A stretch of 52,375 nt of DNA from Immundisolibacter sp049322795 (lineage in GTDB: Bacteria > Pseudomonadota > Gammaproteobacteria > Immundisolibacterales > Immundisolibacteraceae). The DNA lies in NCBI GenBank assembly GCA_049322795.1, contig JBMOQH010000020.1:1-52375 (forward strand), written 5' to 3'. Below the pieces are notes generated by a model. It did no database searches. It saw nothing but the letters and a program-made list of their open reading frames with translations, and had not been told where the DNA came from. Position numbers and translations under genes: made by a program. Positions 7,700 to 15,785 of the stretch are shown piece by piece (within the stretch, counting starts at the first letter, position 1; every line of letters starts with the position of its first letter).

Positions 7700-8323
7700 T
7701 CAGGGTCGGCGCCAGACGGTGGCCAGCCAGGGTTGCCGATGGCGCGGTTGCCCGGCCGGGCGATAGTAATGCTCCAGCTCGACGAACCCGGCGGCGGTGA
7801 CGAAAGCGCGCCAGCCGGTCAGCGAGTGATACACGCCGTAGCGCTCGCCCTGCCAGCCGGCCTCGTCCTCGCCGCGCGGGTTGCTGGCGAACAGCACGCC
7901 GCCGGGCTTGAGCGTATCGAACAGCGCCGCCAGCACCGCCGGCAGGTGTTCCGCCGGCACATGGAACAGCGAGGCGTTGGCGAACACGCCATCGAAATGC
8001 GCCGGCGGCAGGTCGAGTGCCAGAAAGTCCTGCTGCCAGACCTCGCAGCCGGAGTGGGCGCGCGCCATGGCGCAGAACTCGGCCGAGCCGTCGAGGCCGA
8101 TCACCGTGTGCCCGAGCGCCTTGAACGCGATCAGATCCCGCCCCGGCCCGCAGCCGAAATCCAGCAGCGTGAACGGCGGCGCGCCCTCGATGTGCCGCAG
8201 CAGCGCGTCGCGGTTCTGGCTCACGTCGTGGTCGCGCGTGCCCTGCCAGAAATCGTCGGCGTGCTGGTCGTAGTGACCGAGCGTGCGGCGGCTGGTGGGC
8301 TGGTCGGAAAACGGACTTGGCAC
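7700..8323 (-). CDS. Class I SAM-dependent methyltransferase
   Basis: A protein of about 207 residues with the SAM-binding motif LLDFGCGPGRDLIAFKALGH (around residues 50-69), the acidic residue of motif II in VIGLDGS, and a later LKPGGVLFAS motif. These place it in the general class I methyltransferases (Methyltransf_11/25 type). The acceptor is unknown. Start is uncertain: GTG at 8323 has a GGTGAAG sequence just upstream and is preferred over GTG at 8335. It is the first gene of the leftward operon with the amidohydrolase and cyclodeaminase-like protein and is divergent from the HpaB-like monooxygenase, sharing a 231-bp control region. Confidence 0.82.
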   Translation of the reverse strand: MPSPFSDQPTSRRTLGHYDQHADDFWQGTRDHDVSQNRDALLRHIEGAPPFTLLDFGCGPGRDLIAFKALGHTVIGLDGSAEFCAMARAHSGCEVWQQDFLALDLPPAHFDGVFANASLFHVPAEHLPAVLAALFDTLKPGGVLFASNPRGEDEAGWQGERYGVYHSLTGWRAFVTAAGFVELEHYYRPAGQPRHRQPWLATVWRRP

Positions 8324-8389
8324 GGCAGGCTTCACCGAAGCGGGCTGGGCCTGAGACTGTAACCCGCTCGCATCGCGCCTTCGGGCGGC

Positions 8390-8419
8390 TTGCGGTAAAA
8401 CGCAAACACTTGCGGTTTT
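8390..8419. promoter_or_regulatory. Paired palindromes, likely activator binding sites
   Basis: TTGCGGTAAAACGCAA at 8390-8405 is an inverted repeat with TTGCG / CGCAA arms. It overlaps a second, AAAACGCAA (8397-8405) against TTGCGGTTTT (8410-8419). The three regularly spaced half-sites lie about 85-115 bp upstream of the sigma-54 promoter at 8502, the usual place for upstream activating sequences of XylR/DmpR-type regulators, whose sites are also roughly 16-bp TTG...CAA palindromes. The assignment to the regulator at 10106-11791 is inference. Confidence 0.6.
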
Positions 8420-8501
8420 GGTGAATCGCGGCCCCCGCGGGTCTGCACCTGATCGGCCGGCGCAGCGCGTGGCCGTGCCGTTTGGCGGCGTCGCACACGC
8501 T

Positions 8502-8516
8502 TGGCACTGCCGTTGC
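8502..8516 (+). promoter_or_regulatory. Sigma-54 (-24/-12) promoter of the HpaB-like gene
   Basis: TGGCAC at 8502-8507, a five-base spacer and TTGC at 8513-8516 reproduce the sigma-54 consensus, with the invariant GG (8503-8504) and GC (8515-8516) exactly ten bases apart. Transcription would start near 8528, about 27 bases before the ATG at 8555. A sigma-54-dependent activator gene lies immediately downstream of the controlled gene. Confidence 0.8.
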
Positions 8517-8554
8517 GAAGACCGCTCGTCCACACGAGAAGGAGGAGCCCGACC

Positions 8555-10090
8555 ATGACCAGTCCCGTGCGCCCCTACACCGGCGCCGAGTACCTCGACA
8601 GCCTGCGTGATGGGCGCGAGGTGTGGATTTACGGCGAACGCGTCAAGGACGTCACCGCCCACCCGGCGTTCCGCAACCCGGCGCGCATGCTGGCGCGGCT
8701 GTACGACGCCCTGCACGACCCGGCGCAGGCCATCGCCGTGCCTACCGACACCGGCAACGGCGGCATCACGCACCCGTTCTTCAAGGTGTCGCGCACGCGC
8801 GAGGAGCTGATCCACGCCCGCGATGCCATCGTCGCCTGGGCGCGCCTCACCTACGGCTGGATGGGCCGCTCGCCGGACTACAAGGCGAGCTTCATGGTCA
8901 CGCTCGGCTTCAACCCCGACTACTACGCCCCGTACCAGGACAATGCCCGCCGCTGGTACGCGATGAACCAGGAGCGCTGCCCGTTCCTGAACCACGCCAT
9001 CGTCAACCCGCCCATCGACCGCCAGCGCCCGCCGGAAGAGGTCGCCGACGTCTATGTGCACTGCGAGCGGGAGACCGACGCCGGCATCATCGTGTCCGGC
9101 GCCAAGGTGGTGGCGACCGGCTCGGCGCTGACGCACTACAACTTTCTGGGCCAGTACGGCCCGACGCCGACCGGCGACCCGCGCTACGCCATCTCCGGCA
9201 TGGTGAAGATGGACGCGCCGGGCGTGAAGCTGATCTGCCGGCCGTCCTATGCCTACCAGGCGGAGGTGATGGGCAGCCCGTTCGACTACCCGCTGTCCAG
9301 CCGCCTCGACGAGAACGACGCCATCCTGGTGCTGGACCAGGTGCTGATCCCGTGGGAGGACCTGTTCATCTACGGCGACTGCGACAAGGCGGCGCAGTTC
9401 CTGCCGGCGTCCGGCTGGGCCAACCGCTTCGCCTTCCACGGCTGCACGCGCCTGGCGGTGAAGTTCGACTTCATCACCGGCCTGTTGATGAAGGCGGTGG
9501 AGCTGACCGGCAGCCGCGATTTTCGCGGCGTGCAGGTGGCGATCGGCGAGGCGCTGGCCTGGCGGCATCTGTTCTGGTCGCTGTCGGACGCCATGTGCGG
9601 CATGCCGGAAGCCGGCCCCAACGGCGCCGTGCAGCCCAACGTGCAGGGCGCGCTGGCGTATCGGGTGATCGCCACCATGGCCTACCCGCGCCTGAAGGAG
9701 CTGGTCGAGAACGCCGTCGCCAGCGGCCTCATCTACCTCAACTCGCACGCGGTCGACTTCAAGGTGCCGGAACTGCGCGGCTACATCGACAAGTACATCC
9801 GCGGCTCCTACGGCCACGACGCCGAGGATCGCGTCAAGACCATGCGCCTGCTGTGGGACGCCATCGGCACCGAGTTCGGCAGCCGGCACGAGCTGTACGA
9901 GCGCAACTACGCCGGCAACCACGAGAACATCCGTCTCGAGAACCTGTGGATCGGCCAGGCGCGCGGGCTGGACAGGGAGCTGATGGCCTTCGCCGAGCGC
10001 TGCATGGGCGAGTACGACCTCGACGGCTGGACCGTGGGCGATCTGATCAACCCGACCGACGTCAACCGGTTCATGGGCCGGTCGTCCTGA
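8555..10090 (+). CDS. 4-hydroxyphenylacetate 3-hydroxylase (HpaB) family flavin monooxygenase
   Basis: A 511-residue member of the HpaB/PvcC/TftD family, the oxygenase component of two-component FADH2-dependent monooxygenases that hydroxylate phenols or related rings. Length and fold blocks fit: an N-terminal region beginning TGAEYLDSLRDGREVWIYGERV, a middle beta domain with the segment ETDAGIIVSGAKVVATGSAL, and a C-terminal helical domain. The reductase partner that supplies reduced flavin is not in the window. ATG at 8555 has a strong AAGGAGGAG. Upstream lie a sigma-54 promoter and palindromic activator sites, so expression is probably inducer-dependent through the regulator encoded convergently at 10106-11791. 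The substrate is not readable. Confidence 0.9.
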   Translation: MTSPVRPYTGAEYLDSLRDGREVWIYGERVKDVTAHPAFRNPARMLARLYDALHDPAQAIAVPTDTGNGGITHPFFKVSRTREELIHARDAIVAWARLTYGWMGRSPDYKASFMVTLGFNPDYYAPYQDNARRWYAMNQERCPFLNHAIVNPPIDRQRPPEEVADVYVHCERETDAGIIVSGAKVVATGSALTHYNFLGQYGPTPTGDPRYAISGMVKMDAPGVKLICRPSYAYQAEVMGSPFDYPLSSRLDENDAILVLDQVLIPWEDLFIYGDCDKAAQFLPASGWANRFAFHGCTRLAVKFDFITGLLMKAVELTGSRDFRGVQVAIGEALAWRHLFWSLSDAMCGMPEAGPNGAVQPNVQGALAYRVIATMAYPRLKELVENAVASGLIYLNSHAVDFKVPELRGYIDKYIRGSYGHDAEDRVKTMRLLWDAIGTEFGSRHELYERNYAGNHENIRLENLWIGQARGLDRELMAFAERCMGEYDLDGWTVGDLINPTDVNRFMGRSS

Positions 10091-10105
10091 CCCGGCCTTG
10101 GCCGT

Positions 10106-11791
10106 TCAGGTGACCGGCATGGTCGGGCGCGGCCGGGCGAGGCCATACTTGCCCAGGCGATAGGCGAGCTGCGCGCGGGTGATGCCCAGTTGCCGGGCGG
10201 CCCGGCTCAGGTTGCCGCCGGCGGCGGTGACCGCCCGTTCGAGCAGGTGCGCTTCGAGCTGCGGCAGCGAGCGCGGCATCAGGGCGGTGTCGTGCGCTTC
10301 GCCCAGCACGGGCTCGAGGGCGGCAAGCGTGATGGGCCGGCCGGGCGGCGTGATCAGCACGGCGCGCTCGATGAGATTCTCGAGCTCCCGCACGTTGCCC
10401 GGAAAGGCCCAGCCGGCGAGCGCGTCGAGCACGCCGTGGGCGAAGCCGCCGCTGCGCCGCGCGTGCCGGGCCTCGACGTTCGCCAGGCAGTGCCTGGCCA
10501 GCAGCGGCACGTCCTGCGGACGGTCGCGCAGCGCCGGGATGCGGATCGGCACCACTGCCAGGCGGTAGAACAGATCGCGCCGAAACCGCCCATCGGCCAC
10601 CTGCTGCAGCAGATCGGGCGAGGCGGCCGCCACCACCCGCACGTCCACGCGCCGGGCGCGCGTGCCGCCCAGGCGCTCCACCTCGCAGTCCTGCAGCACG
10701 CGCAGCAGCTTGGCCTGTCCGGCGGCGCTCAGGCTGGCGACCTCGTCCAGGAACAGCGTGCCGCCGTCGGCGCGCTCGAAACGCCCGGCCCGCGGGGTGC
10801 CGGCGCCGGTGTAGGCGCCCTTCTCGACGCCGAACATTTCCGCCTCCAGCAGCGTGTCGGGCAGCGCCGCGCAGTTGACGGCCACGAACGGGCCGTCCGC
10901 GCGCCGGCCGAGGCGATGCAGCTCCCGCGCGAAGCGTTCCTTGCCGGCGCCGGTCTCGCCGAGCAGCAGCACCGGCGCGTCGCTCGGCGCCACCTCGCGC
11001 AGTTGCCGCAGCGCCTCGACGAAGGCCGGGGCGCGGCCGACCAGCGCCTGCGCCGCCGGCAATACGGCCGGCTTGGCGCCACGCCGATGGCGTCCGGGCC
11101 CGGCCGGGGGCGCCGCGGCGGACGCGGCCAAGCCGAGGTAGTGCAGATCCTCGGCGGCATCGTCCCAGTCCTCGGCCGGCATGCCGACGATGCGGCACAG
11201 CGCGTCGCCCATGGCGCGACACGCCACTTCCCGGTAGACGATGGTGCGGCCCATGAAACCGCTGGTGTAACCGCTGGCGTAGCCGATCTGCGTCCAGCAG
11301 GCGGGACTGTCGCCGAGGCCGTAACGGGCGACGAAATCCTCGTCCTCCACGCTGTCATGCCACAGGAACTCGCCGCGGTGATGACCGCGCTCGACGTCGA
11401 TGTCCATGCGCACCAGCTCGACGCGCACGATGCCCTCGATGCCGTGCAGCTGCGGTCCGGCCAGAAAGGCATCGAGCGCCGACGCGGCGCCGCGCACGCG
11501 GCGGGCGAGCTGCGCATCCTGGGCGCCTGCCTGGTAGCCGACGCGTGTCAGCAGCGCCCGAGCGCCGGGCACGCCGAGACTTTCGATCAGGGCCTGGCGC
11601 AGCGTCTGAAGGGCGCTGGCATGCAGCAGCAGCATGCGCTGGCCGCCAAGCGAGATCCGCCCCTCGTCGGGCGCGAACTGCAAGCGCTCGAACAGATCGT
11701 GCATCGCCGGTGGTACCGAAGGGCCGGCGACCGACGGGGCCGGTTCGGTTTGCGCACGTAGCGGTACCCGGCGCGCCATTGCCTGGCCCAT
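10106..11791 (-). CDS. XylR/DmpR-type sigma-54-dependent activator
   Basis: A 561-residue regulator with the full XylR/DmpR/TbuT layout. It has an N-terminal XylR_N sensor (about 32-130), a V4R domain (about 138-200) that binds the aromatic effector, an AAA+ domain, and a Fis-type helix-turn-helix at the C-terminus (about 520-555). The AAA+ domain has Walker A GETGAGKE (about 278-285), the sigma-54 contact loop as GAYTGA (about 325-330, Tyr in place of the common Phe) and Walker B GTLFLDE. Family members activate catabolic promoters when an aromatic ligand binds the sensor. ATG at 11791 is chosen for its GGAGGAG. Both predicted sigma-54 promoters in the window lie next to this gene, at 8502 and 11954, so it probably controls both units. 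Confidence 0.93.
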   Translation of the reverse strand: MGQAMARRVPLRAQTEPAPSVAGPSVPPAMHDLFERLQFAPDEGRISLGGQRMLLLHASALQTLRQALIESLGVPGARALLTRVGYQAGAQDAQLARRVRGAASALDAFLAGPQLHGIEGIVRVELVRMDIDVERGHHRGEFLWHDSVEDEDFVARYGLGDSPACWTQIGYASGYTSGFMGRTIVYREVACRAMGDALCRIVGMPAEDWDDAAEDLHYLGLAASAAAPPAGPGRHRRGAKPAVLPAAQALVGRAPAFVEALRQLREVAPSDAPVLLLGETGAGKERFARELHRLGRRADGPFVAVNCAALPDTLLEAEMFGVEKGAYTGAGTPRAGRFERADGGTLFLDEVASLSAAGQAKLLRVLQDCEVERLGGTRARRVDVRVVAAASPDLLQQVADGRFRRDLFYRLAVVPIRIPALRDRPQDVPLLARHCLANVEARHARRSGGFAHGVLDALAGWAFPGNVRELENLIERAVLITPPGRPITLAALEPVLGEAHDTALMPRSLPQLEAHLLERAVTAAGGNLSRAARQLGITRAQLAYRLGKYGLARPRPTMPVT

Positions 11792-11953
11792 GACTGTCTC
11801 CTCCGAATTTTTTGTAGTCCGGTGGCGGTGACCCGTCACCCGCGTGCCGGAACGTTACACGGCAATTCATCAAATGAGGAAGAGCTGCATGAATTACACA
11901 GATGCCTCTCCCGTCGAAAGATACAACCTTATGAAATAAAAGACAAAAATTAG

Positions 11954-11968
11954 TGGCACACGCCGTGC
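11954..11968 (+). promoter_or_regulatory. Sigma-54 (-24/-12) promoter of the DUF1302-DUF1329 unit
   Basis: TGGCAC at 11954-11959 followed by ACGCC and GTGC places GG (11955-11956) and GC (11967-11968) ten bases apart, as required for sigma-54. Transcription would begin near 11980, about 138 bases before the GTG at 12118. Upstream, an inverted repeat ATTCAT (11864-11869) ... ATGAAT (11890-11895) could be an activator site. The long AT-rich stretch before it is unlike the surroundings. Confidence 0.75.
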
Positions 11969-11990
11969 ATCCCATGTGTCACGCGGCTGC

Positions 11991-12002
11991 GCGGTAAAAC
12001 GC
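11991..12002. promoter_or_regulatory. 12-mer shared with the HpaB control region
   Basis: GCGGTAAAACGC at 11991-12002 is identical to 8392-8403, the core of the palindrome upstream of the HpaB-like gene. Here it lies just downstream of the predicted transcription start instead of upstream. It could be a second binding site of the same regulator, acting from within the leader or controlling the divergent regulator gene. A chance match of 12 bases is unlikely but not excluded. Confidence 0.4.
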
Positions 12003-12117
12003 GGTCGGCCCGGCTCCCCGCGGTGCGAACCGCGGCCCGCCTTGATGCGACGCAATCGGCCGGGACCGGCCCGTGCTGGAATGGGTCAGCTTTTTGCTCT
12101 GAGGGAGGAGACAAGAC

Positions 12118-13710
12118 GTGAGGCTTACTACCGACAAGCGACCTTGGATGTTGGCGCCAGCGGCGCTTCTGGCGGTGGCGACCGAGGCCGCCGAGTTCAA
12201 TCTTGGCGATACGCAGGTCAACGTCGGCGGTTACCTGCGCCAGTACGTGTCGACCAACCTCAGCGACAACAAGGATCTGCGCGGCGACCAGCAGTTCGAC
12301 GTGTCCATGCTGCGCAGCGTGCTGCAGCTGAACGCGGACACGCAGGCGGGGCCGTTTTTCGTCAAGGCCATCGGCCGCATCGCCCGCGAGCCGCTGACCA
12401 GCTACTCGGAAGACCTCGAGGACCAGCACGACGCGCGCTTCGGCGGGGCGCCGTTCTTCGTCCCGCGCAAGACCGATTTCAACGACCAGTACAACGAGAA
12501 CGAGCTGCGCGAGTTCTACGTGGCCTTCGACCTGGGCGAGCGGCTCGGCTTCACGGTCGGCCGTCAGCAGGTGGTGTGGGGCGAGAGCGACTTTTTCCAG
12601 GCCATGGACATCGTGCAGGGCTACGACTTCCGCTGGCGCGCCTTCCTGGAACCCGAAAACGAGGACACGCGCCGGCCTCTGGCGATGATCAACGGCCAGA
12701 TCAAGGTGCCGGAGCTGAACGGCACGATGCAGCTGCTGCTGCGACCGGGCGGCTGGGGCCGCGACCACGACATCGGCTCCCTGTACGACACCTTCGGCGG
12801 CCGCTGGGCGCCGCAGAAGGACCGCGGCACCGACATCCTGTCCTTCCTGCGCTACAACTACCGTCACGCCGACGGCGACGTCGAGGACACCACCTGGGGT
12901 CTGCGCTGGTCGGGGATGGCCGGACCGGTTCAGTACACGTTCAATTACCTGCGCTGGTTCGGCACCGATCCGGTGATCGACTCGATCTGGAACCCCACCG
13001 CCAACCTGGGCGATCTGAAAGGCCTGTGGGGCAGCCTGTACTTCCCCAAGCTCAGCACCTACGGCTTCACCGCCAGCGGCTACGTGGAGCCGGTCGACGC
13101 GGTATTCAGCACCGAGGTGGCCTTCACAAAGGACAAGCCCTACAACCTGCTGGGTTCGCCGGCCAACTGCTTCGACTCCACAAATCCGCTCACCTGCCAG
13201 CCGCTGCCCAGCCTGGGCGGCGTGACCAACCACGACACCATCCGTGCCATGGTGCGCATGGACAAGCAGCTCAAGACCGAAGGCTGGCTGGGCACGGCGC
13301 GACCGTCGCTGTTCTCGGTGCAGGTGTTCGACACCTGGCTGTTGGGCTACGACAAGCGCTCCGTGGGTGATCCCCGCGCCGTCGTCGACGGGCCCGGCCA
13401 CGCCGCGGTCAAGAAGGAGCACTCCACGGTGGCCACCGCCATTCTGGCGCTCAACTACCGCTACGACACCATCAACCCGACCTTCGCCGCCGGCTGGGAT
13501 CCGTCCAACAACGGCGGCTTCTTCATCCCGAGCGTGGACCTGGTGTACGGCGAGCACTGGCGCCTGCGCTTCGAGGCGGACTTCTTCTTCCACGACGGTG
13601 ACAGCAAGTTCAACGACGGCGATCCGTGGACCACGTCGGCCGACACGCACCTGTTCGGCTACTTCGCCAACAACAACCAGCTGCTGATGCGCGCCACGTA
13701 TCAGTTCTGA
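12118..13710 (+). CDS. DUF1302 family outer-membrane protein
   Basis: A 530-residue protein with a signal peptide at the N-terminus (hydrophobic stretch about 10-22) and a final aromatic residue (YQF-end), typical of outer-membrane beta-barrels. Motifs such as LREFYVAFDLGERLGFTVGR and QVVWGESDFFQAMDIV are characteristic of DUF1302. The family is found with DUF1329 in clusters for degradation or uptake of terpenes, steroids, aromatics and other hydrophobic substrates, and is thought to act in their passage through the outer membrane; the exact role is not established. The start is GTG at 12118 behind GAGGGAGGAGA. A sigma-54 promoter lies upstream, and the DUF1329 gene follows 28 bp after the stop. 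Confidence 0.88.
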   Translation: MRLTTDKRPWMLAPAALLAVATEAAEFNLGDTQVNVGGYLRQYVSTNLSDNKDLRGDQQFDVSMLRSVLQLNADTQAGPFFVKAIGRIAREPLTSYSEDLEDQHDARFGGAPFFVPRKTDFNDQYNENELREFYVAFDLGERLGFTVGRQQVVWGESDFFQAMDIVQGYDFRWRAFLEPENEDTRRPLAMINGQIKVPELNGTMQLLLRPGGWGRDHDIGSLYDTFGGRWAPQKDRGTDILSFLRYNYRHADGDVEDTTWGLRWSGMAGPVQYTFNYLRWFGTDPVIDSIWNPTANLGDLKGLWGSLYFPKLSTYGFTASGYVEPVDAVFSTEVAFTKDKPYNLLGSPANCFDSTNPLTCQPLPSLGGVTNHDTIRAMVRMDKQLKTEGWLGTARPSLFSVQVFDTWLLGYDKRSVGDPRAVVDGPGHAAVKKEHSTVATAILALNYRYDTINPTFAAGWDPSNNGGFFIPSVDLVYGEHWRLRFEADFFFHDGDSKFNDGDPWTTSADTHLFGYFANNNQLLMRATYQF

Positions 13711-13738
13711 GCGCCGCCACCGTCACCAGAGAACACCC

Positions 13739-15013
13739 ATGCTCAAGCAAACCCTTTGCGCCGCGGCGCTGATGGCCGCCGCGCTGCCGGCAACAGCCGG
13801 CGAAATCCCGTCCGGCACCGTGCTCAATGCCGGCAACTACGAGAGCCTCAAGAACGAAACCCTGGGCGGGCGCAGCCTGGACAGCCTGCTCAGCGATACC
13901 CAGAAATGGATGGTCCGGGAAAAGGGCCTGTCGATGAACCTGCAAACGCAGTGGCAGGCGCCGGGCCTGCCGGCGGACCTGCAGGCAAGCACCGGTCAGT
14001 ACCGCGGCCAGGCCCAGCTCGACGGCGCCAGCAACCGCATCAGCGGCTACACGGCCGGCGTCCCGTTCCCCGACATCGACGTCGCCGACCCGGACGCCGC
14101 CAAGAAAGTCGTCTGGAACAATTACCTCGGCGGCCCCATCGGCTACACCTCGTCGGCCGATCTCGGCTTTGCCCTGTTCAGCATGGACCGCGGCTTTGAG
14201 CGCAAGAACAGCTGGTTCTACCGCCGCCTGTACATGTCCGGGCGCTACGGCACCGGTGACGCCACGCTCGACGGCGGCAAGGAGCACTACCGGCAGATCC
14301 TGTATGCCTACTACCCGGAGGACATCCGCGGCCTGGGCACGGTGACCTACCGCTACATGGACGGACGGCTGGACGACATCTTCGCCTACGTGAAATCGGT
14401 GCGCCGCATCCGCCGCCTGTCGGGCGGTGCCTGGTTCGATCCCATCGGCGGCACGGACCTGCTGTCCGATGAGCCCTGGGTCCTCTCCGGCTACCCGGGC
14501 TGGTACACGGATCAGAAGCTCGCTGAAAAACGCTGGCAGCTGATGCCGGTGGGCGACCCGCAGAGTCCAGGCTGGGTCAAGGACGCCAAGTCGAAGGCCG
14601 AGGAGTATCCCTACGTCGAAACCGAGCAAAAGCCCTACGGCATGCCCAAGCTGCACTGGGTGCCGCGTGAGGTGTACGTGATCGAGGTTACGCCGCCGAC
14701 CGCGCACTACTACTCGCGCAAGACCTGGTACTGCGACGTCGAGTACCCGATCTTCCACATGGCCGACAACTACGACAAGGCCGGCAATCTGTGGAAAGTG
14801 CAGTTCCTGCCACGCCTGTGGCGTGAACAGGACACGCCCGCCGGCAAGCAGGTGTTCGGACCGATCCAGACCGATTACCTGATCAACTTCAAGGACAGCC
14901 ACGTGACGGTCGTGACCTTCGTCCTTGACAGCTGGAAGTTCAACGACCCTAAGGAAAAGCCGGCGGACTACGTGCCGAACATCCTGGCCGAGATCGCCGC
15001 CGGGCGGCGTTGA
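13739..15013 (+). CDS. DUF1329 family periplasmic protein
   Basis: A 424-residue DUF1329 protein with a cleavable signal peptide (MLKQTLCAAALMAAALPATA, residues 1-20). DUF1329 proteins have a LolA/LolB-like fold that suggests binding of a hydrophobic molecule in the periplasm. Characteristic stretches include WFYRRLYMSGRYG and YCDVEYPIFHMADNYDKAGN. It follows the DUF1302 barrel closely on the same strand and almost certainly works with it, perhaps handing substrate across the periplasm. A strong intrinsic terminator follows at 15037, so the pair forms a two-gene transcription unit under the sigma-54 promoter at 11954. Confidence 0.88.
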   Translation: MLKQTLCAAALMAAALPATAGEIPSGTVLNAGNYESLKNETLGGRSLDSLLSDTQKWMVREKGLSMNLQTQWQAPGLPADLQASTGQYRGQAQLDGASNRISGYTAGVPFPDIDVADPDAAKKVVWNNYLGGPIGYTSSADLGFALFSMDRGFERKNSWFYRRLYMSGRYGTGDATLDGGKEHYRQILYAYYPEDIRGLGTVTYRYMDGRLDDIFAYVKSVRRIRRLSGGAWFDPIGGTDLLSDEPWVLSGYPGWYTDQKLAEKRWQLMPVGDPQSPGWVKDAKSKAEEYPYVETEQKPYGMPKLHWVPREVYVIEVTPPTAHYYSRKTWYCDVEYPIFHMADNYDKAGNLWKVQFLPRLWREQDTPAGKQVFGPIQTDYLINFKDSHVTVVTFVLDSWKFNDPKEKPADYVPNILAEIAAGRR

Positions 15014-15036
15014 TTTTCGGCAAGGCGCATCCACAC

Positions 15037-15063
15037 ACGCCCCGGTCCGACCGGGGCGTTTTT
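15037..15063 (+). terminator. Intrinsic terminator after DUF1329
   Basis: ACGCCCCGG / CCGGGGCGT form a nine-base-pair GC-rich stem with a five-base loop, followed at once by TTTTT. It ends the DUF1302-DUF1329 unit before the convergent nlpD gene. Confidence 0.88.
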
Positions 15064-15071
15064 GGTGACGA

Positions 15072-15785
15072 TCAGCCGCCGGGCGGCAGCAGGCGCGACG
15101 GGTCGATCGGGGTGCCGCGCAGGCGGATTTCGAAATGCAGCAGTCCGCTTCCATCTCCGCGGCTGCCCATGCTGGCGATGGTCTGGCCGGCCGCCACGGC
15201 GCTGCCCTCGGCGACGCTGATTTGCTGCAGGTGTCCGTAGGCGCTGAGGTAATCGGCGTCGTGCTTCACGATCAACAGGTTGCCGTACTGGCGTAGACCG
15301 TTGCCGGCGTACACCACGGTGCCGGCCGCCGCCGCGCGCACCGGCTGACCGATACGCCCGGCGATATCCAGACCCTTGTTGCCGCCGTGAGCGTCCGAGA
15401 AGCCGCGCACGGCCCGGCCTTCCGTGGGCCAGCGCCAGCCGGAGATGGGCGGCGCCGCTGGCGCGGACCCGCCACCCGGCAGGCGCAGGCGCTGCCCGGG
15501 GTAGATGGTGTAGGGCGGCCGCAAACCGTTCAGCTGAGCCAGGGTCGGGTAGTCGGTGCCATGGCGCCGGGCGATCGAGGCCAGGGTGTCCCCACGCTGC
15601 ACGAGATACTCGCCACCTGCCGCCGGCACGGCAGCCGGCCCGCCGCGCGAGGTCGGGCGACTGGCGCAACCCGCAAGAACGCACATCACGGCCAGCAGGC
15701 CGATGCACAGCAGGCGGCGGCGAAACGCCCTGGCGGGTGCGCGGTCCTCAGCCGCGACCGCGGCGCAGCGGCACGAAGTGCGCAT
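15072..15785 (-). CDS. nlpD: NlpD-like LysM/M23 lipoprotein, murein hydrolase activator
   Basis: A 237-residue lipoprotein with a lipobox VLAGC (around residues 36-40), a LysM peptidoglycan-binding domain (YLVQRGDTLASIARRHG onward, about 60-102) and a C-terminal M23 domain. The M23 domain reads HGGNKGLDIAG and YGNLLIVKHDADYLSAYGH, in which the catalytic residues are replaced as in Escherichia coli NlpD. NlpD activates the amidase AmiC during daughter cell separation. ATG at 15785 lies 38 bp inside pcm, the gene order known from pcm-nlpD-rpoS clusters; no rpoS follows here. The region before the lipobox is longer and more Arg-rich than usual, so a later start is possible. Confidence 0.88.
   Translation of the reverse strand: MRTSCRCAAVAAEDRAPARAFRRRLLCIGLLAVMCVLAGCASRPTSRGGPAAVPAAGGEYLVQRGDTLASIARRHGTDYPTLAQLNGLRPPYTIYPGQRLRLPGGGSAPAAPPISGWRWPTEGRAVRGFSDAHGGNKGLDIAGRIGQPVRAAAAGTVVYAGNGLRQYGNLLIVKHDADYLSAYGHLQQISVAEGSAVAAGQTIASMGSRGDGSGLLHFEIRLRGTPIDPSRLLPPGG

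Noticed and set aside
8390..8419. Considered whether the palindromes could be a CRISPR or direct-repeat array
   Set aside because: Only three half-sites in alternating orientation, no spacers. No CRISPR-like regular repeats were found anywhere in the window.
7700..9922. A 740-codon frame joining the methyltransferase to sequence antisense of the HpaB-like gene
   Set aside because: The methyltransferase domain starts near 8323, and the rest lies across a sigma-54 promoter and antisense to a clear monooxygenase gene.
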